Positions 50,410 through 59,366 of a stretch of DNA of 64,000 nucleotides are shown here, one piece after another. The position numbers and the translations under genes are program-made. Source of the stretch: Bog-877 sp050734135 (GTDB lineage: Bacteria > Chloroflexota > Dormibacteria > Aeolococcales > Bog-877); assembly GCA_050734135.1 (NCBI GenBank), contig JBOHUG010000039.1, forward strand, positions 16,839-80,838, written 5' to 3'. A model generated the notes under the pieces. The model had not been told where the DNA came from and searched no databases. It saw nothing but the letters and a program-made list of their open reading frames with translations. The first letter of the stretch is position 1, and the number at the start of each line of letters is the position of its first letter.

Positions 50410-53145
50410 CTATTCGTAGCGCAGAACTTCCAGGGGTCGGACCCGCACCGGGCGCCAAGCCACTAGGGCAGCGGTGCCGACAGCCACGGCGATTGCTCCC
50501 AGGACGATGGCTAGGGACAGAGGGGTCGGGATCCCCAGCGTGATCTTGAGCACTCCCCGGCCCAAAATGGCCAAGGCCAGAGCGATCGTCGCCATCCCGA
50601 AGGTGGCACCGAGCCAGGCCACGGTCGCGGTCTCAGTCAGCACCTGGGCGTAGACGGAGTTGCTGCTCAGGCCTACCGCCTTCTGGATTCCGATCTCGCG
50701 GCGTCGTTCCAGGAGTGAGAGGGCAACGGAGTTGGCCACGATCACGATCCCGGCGATCAGAGCAAGGGAGGCGATGGCGGTGAGGAAGAGGACGGCGTTG
50801 TTGAGGAACTGGTCGATTATCAGGGTGAAATCTGCCAGGTTGATGACGATGGCGGAGGGGTCGGCTTTGCGCAATCGAGTGGCCGCCGCGGCCACGCGGT
50901 CTGGCGCGATCTTCAGCTCCACCAACTGGTCGCCCGAGCCTCCCGCGATCGTGTCCGCAGTGGAGGTGAGGCCCAGGATGGGAACGACCGCAATGCTGAA
51001 GGAGACGCCCTTCCCCTTGGTCTCGATCGGGATGTAGAACCCGACCACCTTCAGGGTGACCGGCGCTGGATGGGCCGCGAAGGAGTCCGCGACAGTCACG
51101 GTGTCTCCCACCTTCAGGTTGTATGGAGAGCCCTGCAACGAGCTGCTCAGAAGGACCCCGTTGCTGTCGGCGTCGCTGGCCCGAAGCTGTCGTCCGTTCA
51201 CAACATCGACCTTCGGCAGCACCCCGTGCTCAACCGGGAATCCCTGGATGCCGCTCAGCAAAGTGACCTCACTTCGGGCCCGGGAACGCAGGCTGCTCCC
51301 AGATCCCAGTTGGACAAACGGGCGGCCGTTCACCGCGATCGGGGTGGTCGACGCCACCTGTGTCGTCTGCTTCTGCTCGCTGTGCAGCTTGGCGACCGCC
51401 GCGAGCAGTGGAGCTGACTTCTGCTGGGGAGCCACCGCGATCAGGTTGAAGGTGGTCGCCTTGGTGATGAAGCTGTCCAGATCGCCTCGGATGTCGGTCC
51501 CCAAGACCAAGATCACGCCCACCGCGAATACCCCAACGAAAAGGGCCACCGCGGTGGCAGCGGTGCGCGTGCGCTCCCGGGCGGAGTTGCGCAGCGCCAG
51601 TCGGATCACCGAGCGCGCCGGCCGGGGAACGTAGACGACGATGAACCCGAGCAGGGAGGCGGCGATCAGCAGTGCGCCCACTGCCCGCAGGCTGGGGACC
51701 AGGGCGACCGCGATCGAGATCACCAGGGCGAGTCCCACCAACATGACGTAGGTCAGGCTCAGCCGTTCCGGCACCGGTAGCCGCCCGACCACCCAAAGCG
51801 CGACGCTGAAGAACAGAGTGAGGAGAGCTAGCGCGATCCCCGTCCCCACCACCAGCCAGAGCGCGAGCCAGGGCGAGCCGAGGATCGCGGACGCCAAGAC
51901 CCAGAAGAGGGCTCCAACCAGCGCCAGCAGAGCCAAGCTGGAGCCCACGACTCCTGCCGTCGGACCCCCCGGCATATCGCGCAAGACCGCGACCGGCCGG
52001 ACTCGGCTCAATCGGACGATGGGGAGGATGGCGAAGATGCAGGTGGTCGCCACGCCGATCCCCACTCCGGCCAGGATCACCTCCGGGCTCAGCACGAAGT
52101 TGATCTGGACGCTGGCGATGTTCTGGACCAGGACCCTGACCCCGTCGGAGAGTCCCATGCCGGCCAGGGCTCCGGCCACCCCTCCCATCAGTCCCAGCAG
52201 CGCCGCTTCCAGACCGAAGAGCACGTAGAGGTCTCGTCGTCGGTAGCCGGTGGTCTTGAGCATGGCGATCTCAAGGCGCCGACGGGACAAGCTGACCTGC
52301 ATGGCATTGACGATGCCGATACCCCCGATCAGCAGAGCCAAGAGGCCGGCCACCGAAAGGAACTCAGTCAGATTCTGGCTCGCCTTCTTGTCGGAGTTGA
52401 GCGCCTGCTTGACGGTGGACACGGTGGCGGTGGGCATCTGATTGCGCAGAGTGGTCGCCACCCGGTCGGCGTCGCCTGAGTTCCTGGTGGTGACGTAGAC
52501 CGCCGCATACGCCACGCGGACTCCGGTCGCAAGTACCGCGTGAAGTTGCGAAGTGGAGACGAGGATGTCGTCGCTGAGCCCCGCCGGGGGTGAACCGGAG
52601 AGGACCCCTCCCACGGTCCACTTGATGGCTCCCCTGGCTTCCAGGTTGACTCGCACCGCCTTCCCCGCCGGGACGCCGAGAATGCTCGAGACGTCGCCGG
52701 AGAGGACCATGGTGTTGGGCCGAGTCAGCAGCTGGTGGAGGGTTCCCAGAGCCCCGGACCGGAGGGGGAGGGTGCCCACTAGCGGGAAGTGGCTGGGATT
52801 GACCGCATCCACCGTCACCGACACACCCTGACCGTTGGGTCTGATCAGAGTGCCAGAGATCTCCTGAACTGCCGTGTAGCCGGTGATCCGTCCTTCTCGA
52901 CGGAGTTTTCCGAAAATGCTGAGCTGACTGGCGGGGAAGGGAACCGCCACCGAGACCACCGAGACGTCGCCGCCGTTGGCGGTCCGGACGTTGGCGGTGA
53001 GCGAGGTGGTGACCATGGCGGCGGCCAGCTGCAGCCCGACGATTGCCATGACCCCGACCCCGACGCAGAATCCAGCCAGAACCGTGCGGTTGCCACCCCG
53101 GCGCAGCGAGCGAGTCGCGTAGCGGAAGTAGAGCCCCGCTTTCAC
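50410..53145 (-). CDS. MacB/FtsX-type ABC transporter permease with duplicated FtsX domains
   Basis: This 911-aa protein starts at GTG 53145, overlapping the ATPase gene by 4 nt. An N-terminal helix (VLAGFCVGVGVMAIVGLQL) leads into an outer MacB periplasmic-core-like domain (about 45-245). A first FtsX three-helix block lies near 260-400, extra helices at 405-500, a second outer domain (540-760), and a terminal FtsX block ends RPLEVLRYE. Such permeases move lipoproteins, peptides or drugs by mechanotransmission. Cargo unknown. Confidence 0.92.
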   Translation of the reverse strand: MKAGLYFRYATRSLRRGGNRTVLAGFCVGVGVMAIVGLQLAAAMVTTSLTANVRTANGGDVSVVSVAVPFPASQLSIFGKLRREGRITGYTAVQEISGTLIRPNGQGVSVTVDAVNPSHFPLVGTLPLRSGALGTLHQLLTRPNTMVLSGDVSSILGVPAGKAVRVNLEARGAIKWTVGGVLSGSPPAGLSDDILVSTSQLHAVLATGVRVAYAAVYVTTRNSGDADRVATTLRNQMPTATVSTVKQALNSDKKASQNLTEFLSVAGLLALLIGGIGIVNAMQVSLSRRRLEIAMLKTTGYRRRDLYVLFGLEAALLGLMGGVAGALAGMGLSDGVRVLVQNIASVQINFVLSPEVILAGVGIGVATTCIFAILPIVRLSRVRPVAVLRDMPGGPTAGVVGSSLALLALVGALFWVLASAILGSPWLALWLVVGTGIALALLTLFFSVALWVVGRLPVPERLSLTYVMLVGLALVISIAVALVPSLRAVGALLIAASLLGFIVVYVPRPARSVIRLALRNSARERTRTAATAVALFVGVFAVGVILVLGTDIRGDLDSFITKATTFNLIAVAPQQKSAPLLAAVAKLHSEQKQTTQVASTTPIAVNGRPFVQLGSGSSLRSRARSEVTLLSGIQGFPVEHGVLPKVDVVNGRQLRASDADSNGVLLSSSLQGSPYNLKVGDTVTVADSFAAHPAPVTLKVVGFYIPIETKGKGVSFSIAVVPILGLTSTADTIAGGSGDQLVELKIAPDRVAAAATRLRKADPSAIVINLADFTLIIDQFLNNAVLFLTAIASLALIAGIVIVANSVALSLLERRREIGIQKAVGLSSNSVYAQVLTETATVAWLGATFGMATIALALAILGRGVLKITLGIPTPLSLAIVLGAIAVAVGTAALVAWRPVRVRPLEVLRYE

Positions 53146-53894
53146 CCGGTGGTGGCCCGAGGGCCCGGGCTGTCATTGATCAGGGCCCCGTCCGCCAGCT
53201 GCAACCAGCGGGTCGCGTACTCGCCCACGGTCCGGTCATGGGTTGCGATCACCAAGGTGGTACCGAGCCGCTCCTTGAGGCTCCAGAGCAGGTCCAGCAC
53301 CTCCTTGCCTTGGGTAGCGGCCAGGTTGCCGGTGGGCTCATCCGCCACCAAGAGGGGCGGTTCCGTGGCCAACGCTCGGGCGATGGCCACCCGCTGCTGC
53401 TCGCCGCCTGAGAGCTGGTTGGGCCGGTGCTCCAGGCGATGGCTCAGCCCAACCAACCCGAGCAGGTCCTTGGCCCGGTCAGACGGTGAACCTTTCCAGC
53501 TCCCGGCGTAGAGGGGAACCTCGACGTTCTCCCGGGCGGTCAGAGTGGGGATTAGGTTGAAGGCTTGGAACACCATTCCCACCGTTCGGTTGCGGATCCC
53601 GGCCAGCTGGGACTCCTTCATCGTCGAGATATCGGTGCCGTTCAGGAATACCTGCCCGGTCGTTGGAAGGTCCAAGCCGGTGATGCAGCCGAGGAGGGTG
53701 CTCTTCCCACTGCCTGAGGGCCCGGCCAGGGTGACGAACTCACCCCGGTTGATGGTGAAGCTGACATCACGAAGGATTTGTAGAAGCTCCCCTCCCAACG
53801 GCAGGGATCTGCCGAGGTGGCGTGCTTCCAGTACAGGGGTGCCCGACCGGCTTGTCGAGGGAGGAGAAGTCGCCGCGATGCCCGCCTCAGTCAC
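53142..53894 (-). CDS. ABC transporter ATP-binding protein (LolD/MacB type)
   Basis: This 250-aa protein has Walker A GPSGSGKST, Q-loop VFQAFNLIP, signature LSGGEQQRVAIARAL, Walker B LLVADEPTGNL and H-loop IATHD. The NLA..GKEVLDLL region after Walker B is typical of LolD/MacB ATPases, which serve FtsX-type permeases. The permease gene follows in an overlapping operon. Start GTG 53894 has no obvious ribosome site. Confidence 0.95.
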   Translation of the reverse strand: MTEAGIAATSPPSTSRSGTPVLEARHLGRSLPLGGELLQILRDVSFTINRGEFVTLAGPSGSGKSTLLGCITGLDLPTTGQVFLNGTDISTMKESQLAGIRNRTVGMVFQAFNLIPTLTARENVEVPLYAGSWKGSPSDRAKDLLGLVGLSHRLEHRPNQLSGGEQQRVAIARALATEPPLLVADEPTGNLAATQGKEVLDLLWSLKERLGTTLVIATHDRTVGEYATRWLQLADGALINDSPGPRATTG

Positions 53895-53969
53895 CGGCGC
53901 CGCCGATCAATTCCACCGAAGTTCTCCGCCTCCTAGTCCCCCAGTCCGGGCGCTGTGCCTCGTCCAGTA

Positions 53970-54809
53970 ATGAACCTCCCCTATATTGACGGGATCTTAC
54001 TCGCCACCGCTCATCGATCGGCGGAACTCTCGATGCCCCGGGGGGCAAACCTGGTGCTGGTGCAGCGAGCCCTGACCCATCTCAATGGGGCGGTCAACCT
54101 GGTCGGCCTCACCGACAATCACATGGGAAGAGCCCGCCTCTCGCCGCTGGCAGCGATCCCTGACTGCCTCCGGTTCGGGCTGCGACCGGTGCTGCATCTC
54201 TCATGCCGGGACCGCAACCAGCTGGGGCTGCAGCAGCAGGTGGCGGGTGCCTCGGCTCTCGGCGCCGCCGGAGTCTTGGTGGTTCAGGGCGACAAGCGGG
54301 GAGGCCAGGCGGTGGACTCCGCGATGAAGGCGACCGAGGTGCTCCGACTGGTCCCCGAGTGGGCGGCTCCGAACCAGCTGCTGCGGGGCGCGGTTGTCAA
54401 CCCCTTCGCCGGCCGGCGCCGCGAACTCGCCCTGCTAGAGCGGAAGGTGGCTGCCGGAGTTGACTTCGTTCAGACCCAGATGGTCTTCGATCTGGCCCTT
54501 TTCGAAGAGTTCTTTCGTGATGCGGCGCCCGGCCTTCCGCCGCAACTCGGAATCTTCGTCAGCGTCGGAATCCTCCGGGCCGCCCGCAACCTCGACTTTG
54601 TGCGGCGCTCGATTCCTAACTGCCCGGTGCCAGACCTGCTCGCAACCCGGATTCGGCAGGGCGAGGGGGTGGCGGTTGCCGCCGAGGTCGCCGCGGAGAT
54701 TGGCAGGCGCACGGAGCTGCGCCTGCATGTGATCCCGCTGGGAGCGGAGGGGAACGTTCGCCAGGTGGTGGAGGCATTCGATCGGGCCCGCGCGGTCGCC
54801 AGCATCTGA
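53970..54809 (+). CDS. Methylenetetrahydrofolate reductase-like protein
   Basis: The start is ambiguous (ATG 53970 used; GTG 53955 possible). This 279-aa protein has the MTHFR barrel features: ELSMPRGAN in the first strand region (where MetF has its catalytic Glu), VNLVGLTDNHMGRARLSPLA, HLSCRDRNQLGLQQQVAGASALG, VLVVQGDK, and GVDFVQTQMVFDLALFEEF. MetF reduces methylene-THF to methyl-THF; short relatives of this type may need a partner subunit or use another donor. It is followed 11 nt later by the broken decarboxylase gene. Confidence 0.8.
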   Translation: MNLPYIDGILLATAHRSAELSMPRGANLVLVQRALTHLNGAVNLVGLTDNHMGRARLSPLAAIPDCLRFGLRPVLHLSCRDRNQLGLQQQVAGASALGAAGVLVVQGDKRGGQAVDSAMKATEVLRLVPEWAAPNQLLRGAVVNPFAGRRRELALLERKVAAGVDFVQTQMVFDLALFEEFFRDAAPGLPPQLGIFVSVGILRAARNLDFVRRSIPNCPVPDLLATRIRQGEGVAVAAEVAAEIGRRTELRLHVIPLGAEGNVRQVVEAFDRARAVASI

Positions 54810-54820
54810 GGCATCACCAA

Positions 54821-56332
54821 ATGGGAGCGTCGCTGCCCGACGGGGAGCCCGACACGGCCGCCGACGCTCAGCCGGCGCTGGAGGGGTTCCTCGGTGATAT
54901 GGAGCCCGAGGCGTTCCGGGCGCTGGCCCACGCCACCGTCGATCAGATCGCCGACTATCTGGAGCGACTTCCCTCACTGCCGCCACTCTCGCGGTCTCAG
55001 CCAGGCGAACTGGCGGACGGCCTGCCTCTAGAGGCTCCCATCCAAGGTGAGCCGATGGCGCAGATCCTGCGCGATGTCGACCGGCTCCTCCTGCCCGGGA
55101 TCACCCACTGGGCCCACCCCCGATTCTTCGCCTACTTCACCAGCTCCGGATCGGCGGCGGGGATCTTGGGGGAGATGCTCACCGCCGGTATCAACGTCAA
55201 TGCGATGCTCTGGCGTACCTCGCCGGCTGCAACCGAGCTTGAGTTCGTCGTCTGCCGCTGGTTAGCCCGCATGATCGGGCTCCCGGACACTTTCGATGGG
55301 CACATCAACGACACCGCCTCCTCCTCAACTCTGGTGGCACTGGCGGCAGCCCGGGAGGCACTCGGTCAGGACATTCGCTAGCGGGGTCTGGCGGGACGGC
55401 CCGAACTCTCCCAGCTCATGGTCTACGCCTCGGAACAGGCGCACTCCTCAGTGGAGAAGGCGGTCATCACCCTCGGGCTCGGCCGGGACGGATACCGGCC
55501 GGTGCCGGTCGACCGGGAGTTCCGGCTGGATGCCCTGGCCCTCCGCCGCCTAGTCGAGTCGGACCTGGCCCAGGGCCGACAGCCGGTGGCGGTGGTGGCG
55601 ACGGTCGGGACCACCGCCACCACCAGCATCGACCCGGTTTCGGAGATCGCAGAGCTCTGCCGGGAGCACCACCTCTGGCTCCACGTCGACGCCGCCCACG
55701 GCGGGGCGATGGCCGTGGTGCCCGAATGGCGGGGAGTCCTGACCGGGGCCGAGCAGGCCGACTCGCTCGTGATAAACCCCCACAAGTGGCTCTTCACCCA
55801 ACTGGACTGCTCGGTTCTCTACACCTCTCGCCCGGAGGTGCTCAAGCGGGCCTTCTCCCTGGTCCCTGAATACCTGTCTACTCCGGAAGCAGGCCGAGAG
55901 ATCGGATTGGGGGCTCGAAACCTGATGGACTACGGGGTCTCTCTGGGGCGCCGGATGCGGGCCCTCAAGCTCTGGTTCGTCCTCCGCTACTACGGCCAAG
56001 CGGGATTGGCGCAGCGGATCCGTCAGCACGTCCAGATGGCCCACTGGCTGCGGGGCCGGATCGGGATCACTCCCGGCTGGGAACTCTCTGCTCCGGTACC
56101 GATGGCGACCGTCTGCTTCCGCCACCTCCCTTCGGGCGTTCTCGACGAGGCCCAGCTGGCCGTGCACAATCGCCAGCTCATGGCGCGGGTGAACCAGGAC
56201 GGAGAGGCCTTCATCTCCCATGCGGTGCTCGGCCAGCAGCTGGTGCTCCGGGCCGCGATCGGCAACATTCGCACCCGGCCCGAGGACGTTGCGCTCCTTT
56301 GGGACGCGCTGCAGCGGGCGGCCCAGGGCTAG
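54821..56332 (+). pseudogene. Aromatic-amino-acid-decarboxylase-like PLP gene interrupted by one in-frame UAG
   Basis: A single reading frame of 504 codons encodes a group II PLP decarboxylase: HPRFFAYFTSSGSAAGILGEML, NVNAMLWRTSPAATELE, LHVDAAHGGAMAVVPEW, and NPHKWLFTQLDCSVLY with PLP Lys322. Codon 187 is TAG (55379-55381) between GQDIR and RGLAGRPELSQL, where homologues read through, often with Gln (a CAG-to-TAG change would do it). The frame is intact on both sides. TAG is a normal stop elsewhere in the window (rpsF, ssb, serA), so this looks like a nonsense mutation or a sequencing error. Two halves could still be made separately. Confidence 0.85.
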
Positions 56333-56341
56333 TCGGCCCTC

Positions 56342-57178
56342 TCAAACCGCGAAAAGTCCGTCCAGCCTCCGGTACCGTTCCCGCCGCCGGTCCGGGTCGA
56401 CCCCCGCCGCGACTAGCTCCTCCAGCTTCGCCTCCAGACGGGGCCGGAGCAGGGCAGCGGTGCCGTCCCAGTCGGTGTGGGCTCCGCCCGGGGGTTCGGG
56501 GACGATCTCGTCTGCGATCCCCCACTCCAGCAGGTTGGTCGCCTCCAGCCGGAGCGCCGCCGCCGCGCTCTGCTTGCGGTTGGCGTCTCGGAAGAGGATC
56601 GCGGCCGCGGCCTCCGGGGAGGCCACCGAGAGAAAGGCGTGCTCCAGGATCAGCACCGAATCAGCCAGCAGGGTGGCCAGGGCTCCGCCGCTCCCACCTT
56701 CTCCGATCACGACCGCCAGGTACGGGGTAGGGAGGGCGAGCTGGGCCTCCAGGGTCTGGGCGATCGCCCAGGCTTGGCCCCGCTCCTCGGCAGCCACGCC
56801 GGGGTATGCGCCGGGGGTGTCGATGAAGCTGACTACCGGCAGCTCGAGTCGCCCCGCCAGAGCGAAGAGCCGCTGGGCTTTGCGATACCCCTCGGGGTGG
56901 GACATTCCGAAATTACGTCGGCCCCGCTCCTCCAAGGTGCGGCCCTTCTGATTGGCGACCACCCCGATGCGTCGGCCGCCGAGCCGAGCCAGGCCGATCA
57001 CCATCGCAGCGTCGTCTCCCCCTTGGCGGTCCCCGTGGAGCTCGATGAAGTCGTCGAGACATCGCTCGATCAGATCAAGGGAATACGGTCGATCTGGGTG
57101 ACGGGCCCCTTCCACCTGGGCCCAGGCCGAGGCCTGCTCCTCGACGGTGGCGCTGCCATCACCTGGGGCCGCGCTCAT
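56342..57178 (-). CDS. accA: Acetyl-CoA carboxylase carboxyltransferase subunit alpha
   Basis: This 278-aa protein matches AccA: RPYSLDLIERCLDDFIELHGDR, KGRTLEERGRRNFGMSHPEGYRKA, VSFIDTPGAYPGVAAEERGQA, VIGEGGSGGALA, and EHAFLSVASPEAAAAILFRDA. With AccD it transfers carboxylate from biotin-BCCP to acetyl-CoA to form malonyl-CoA. It overlaps accD by 4 nt. accB and accC are not in the window. Confidence 0.96.
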   Translation of the reverse strand: MSAAPGDGSATVEEQASAWAQVEGARHPDRPYSLDLIERCLDDFIELHGDRQGGDDAAMVIGLARLGGRRIGVVANQKGRTLEERGRRNFGMSHPEGYRKAQRLFALAGRLELPVVSFIDTPGAYPGVAAEERGQAWAIAQTLEAQLALPTPYLAVVIGEGGSGGALATLLADSVLILEHAFLSVASPEAAAAILFRDANRKQSAAAALRLEATNLLEWGIADEIVPEPPGGAHTDWDGTAALLRPRLEAKLEELVAAGVDPDRRRERYRRLDGLFAV

Positions 57179-58032
57179 GCGGCGGACTGGTCGATGTCTC
57201 CCCGCGGAGCGGACAACACCCGAAGAACCTTGGTCAGCACCTCTCGCAGTTGCCGACGATCCACCACATGGTCGATCAGTCCCCGGGCGTGATGGAACTC
57301 GCTGGTCTGAAAACCGGCCGGAAGCTGTTCATAGGTCGCTTGGGTGATCACCCGGGCCCCGGTGAATCCGATCATCGCCTTCGGTTCGGCCAGGATCACG
57401 TCACCGAGCGCGGCGAAACTGGCGATGCTGCCTCCCATGGTCGGATCGACCAGGATCGAAATGAACGGGAGGTGATTCCCCGCCAGGTCGTGCAGGGCGG
57501 AGACGCTCTTGGCCATCTGCATCAGGGAGAAGACTCCCTCCTGCATCCGGGCGCCTCCGGACGAGGTGACACACACAAAGGGCATCCTGGCCCCAGCGCT
57601 GGCCTCGATGGCTCGAGCGAGGCGCTCGCCCACCGCGGTGGAGAGGCTTCCCCCGAGGAACCCAAAGTCGAAGGCAGCGAGCCCGACCGGGATCGCACCG
57701 ATCTGAGCCTCCCCGCTGAGGATCGCGTCAGGGAGATGCTGGCGGAGCCGGGCTTCGTCAAGCCGGTCCACGTAGGCCCGGGTGTCGAAGAAGCCCAGCC
57801 GGTCCCGACCCTCAAGCTCTGCGTCCCAGATATGGAAGCTGCCGGGGTCGGCGAGCTGGCGGACCCGCTCGTGAGCGCTGATTCGGGCATGCGCCCGGCA
57901 GGCAGGGCAGACGCAGAGGTTCACAGCCGCCTCTGCCGCAGACTGGCTGGAGTTGCAAACCGCGCAGACAACCGCCTCGCCTGTTGGGCCGTGGGCGGCC
58001 TGAGGCGGGGAGTAGGTGGGGCTGGCCGACAT
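57175..58032 (-). CDS. accD: Acetyl-CoA carboxylase carboxyltransferase subunit beta
   Basis: The start is ATG 58032 with GAGGGAGGA upstream; the longer frame to 58077 is rejected. The 285-aa protein has an N-terminal four-Cys zinc ribbon (CAVC...CVCPAC, residues about 22-48). The carboxyltransferase core follows: MPFVCVTSSGGARMQEG, FISILVDPTMGGSIASFAALGD, and AMIGFTGARVI. The ribbon spacing is a little shorter than E. coli AccD. It leads the accDA operon, divergent from fabH with a long hairpin between. Confidence 0.95.
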   Translation of the reverse strand: MSASPTYSPPQAAHGPTGEAVVCAVCNSSQSAAEAAVNLCVCPACRAHARISAHERVRQLADPGSFHIWDAELEGRDRLGFFDTRAYVDRLDEARLRQHLPDAILSGEAQIGAIPVGLAAFDFGFLGGSLSTAVGERLARAIEASAGARMPFVCVTSSGGARMQEGVFSLMQMAKSVSALHDLAGNHLPFISILVDPTMGGSIASFAALGDVILAEPKAMIGFTGARVITQATYEQLPAGFQTSEFHHARGLIDHVVDRRQLREVLTKVLRVLSAPRGDIDQSAA

Positions 58033-58121
58033 CGTTTCCTCCCTCACGACTTCAGCGCTCAAGGCGCCGCGTACCAACGCGGCTCCGACGTCACCACTGA
58101 CTCAAGCAGAGTCCTCGAACA

Positions 58122-58175
58122 CCCCGCAAGGTTACGGCTCCCCGACAAAAGGGCGAGAGACCGTAACCAGCGGGG
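58122..58175. promoter_or_regulatory. Long imperfect inverted repeat between accD and fabH
   Basis: CCCCGC-AA-GGTTACGG (58122-58137) pairs with CCGTAACC-A-GCGGGG (58161-58175): 14 paired bases with one small internal loop. The 23-nt loop can extend with CTC/GAG and CCC/GGG pairs around GACAAAA. It lies about 90 nt from accD and 22 nt from fabH starts. It may be an operator shared by both operons or an RNA leader structure. There is no T-run. Confidence 0.65.
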
Positions 58176-58196
58176 CTGTCCCGGCCTTGAATTCTC

Positions 58197-59366
58197 GTGG
58201 GGTTGCCGTGGTTCGAAGAGGGTGACGCCAGCGGCAGTAACGGGCGTCAGCCGACCCTGCCCGGTTGTCGCCTGGTCGGAATCGGAACGGCCGTTCCGGG
58301 TTCTCGGGTCGCCAATTCTGAGATCGAAACGTTCCTCGACACGTCGGACGAGTGGATCCAGTCCCGCACCGGGATCCGGGAGCGCAGAGTCGCCGAACCG
58401 GAGCTGACGCTCTTGGAACTGGCGAGTCGGGCAGCAAGGGCCGCACTGGCAGCCGCCGAAGTGGAGGCGGCGTCGGTCGACACAGTGATCTGTTCCAGCA
58501 GCTCACCGGACGCCACCTTCCCCTCCTTGGCGTGCCGACTGCAGGCTGAGCTCGGCTGCCCGAACGGTCCCGCATTCGACCTCCAGGCCGCCTGCTCGGG
58601 AGCGCTCTATGGAGTGGCGCTGGCCCAGTCGATGATCCAGAGCGGGATCAGCCGGACGGTGCTGGTGGTCGCCGCTGAGATCTTCAGCCGGGTCCTGGAT
58701 TGGAAGGACCGGACGACCGCAGTCCTCTTCGGAGACGGCGCCGGCGCCTTTCTGGTCCAGGGCCACGATCACCAGGGAGCCGAGCTCGTGGCTCTGGATC
58801 TGGGCGCGGATGGGGGCGGGGCCTGGGCTCTGGACACCATTCGCTTCACTCCGTCCGGAGAGCCTTCCGCCACCCCGCTACCGGAGTACGCCTCGTCGGC
58901 CCGGGCGCTGGACCGGGTGGTCCACATGGACGGTCGGGAGGTCTTTCGCTTCAGCACCAAGATCCTGGAGCAGATCGTGGTCCGCCTAGCCGACGCCGCC
59001 GGGATCGAACCGGTGCAAATCTCCCTCATCGTCCCCCATCAGGCCAATTCCCGGATCCTGGCCACCGCGGCCGGACGGCTGGGAGTGCCTTTCGAGCGTT
59101 TCGTGTGTAATGTCGACCGGCTCGGTAACACCTCTTCCGCCTCGATCCCGCTGGCCCTCGGCGAGGCGGCAGGCTCTGGCCGATGCCGCGACGGCGAGCT
59201 CGTCTGTTTGGTAGCCTTCGGAGCCGGGTTGACCTGGGGCGGGTTGCTTCTGCGCTGGCATCCGACCCCAGTGGTCGTGGACGACCCCGCTCTACTAGAT
59301 TCCCACCTGCCGAGCACGCAGCCCCCAAAGCTGGTCTCCCAGGATCACCAGGAGGCCCCGGCATGA
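58197..59366 (+). CDS. fabH: 3-oxoacyl-ACP synthase III (KAS III)
   Basis: This 389-aa protein (start GTG 58197, no clear ribosome site) has the FabH triad: Cys133 in LQAACSGALYG, His281 in VPHQANSRI, Asn311 in RLGNTSSASIP. It condenses acetyl- or branched acyl-CoA with malonyl-ACP to start fatty acid synthesis. The C-terminal 30 residues beyond GLTWGGLLLRW are extra. It overlaps fabF by 4 nt (ATGA). No acpP lies between, unlike many fab operons. Confidence 0.95.
   Translation: MGLPWFEEGDASGSNGRQPTLPGCRLVGIGTAVPGSRVANSEIETFLDTSDEWIQSRTGIRERRVAEPELTLLELASRAARAALAAAEVEAASVDTVICSSSSPDATFPSLACRLQAELGCPNGPAFDLQAACSGALYGVALAQSMIQSGISRTVLVVAAEIFSRVLDWKDRTTAVLFGDGAGAFLVQGHDHQGAELVALDLGADGGGAWALDTIRFTPSGEPSATPLPEYASSARALDRVVHMDGREVFRFSTKILEQIVVRLADAAGIEPVQISLIVPHQANSRILATAAGRLGVPFERFVCNVDRLGNTSSASIPLALGEAAGSGRCRDGELVCLVAFGAGLTWGGLLLRWHPTPVVVDDPALLDSHLPSTQPPKLVSQDHQEAPA

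Noticed and set aside
55379..55381. UAG as a reassigned sense codon
   Set aside because: TAG is the terminal stop of rpsF, ssb and serA in this same window.
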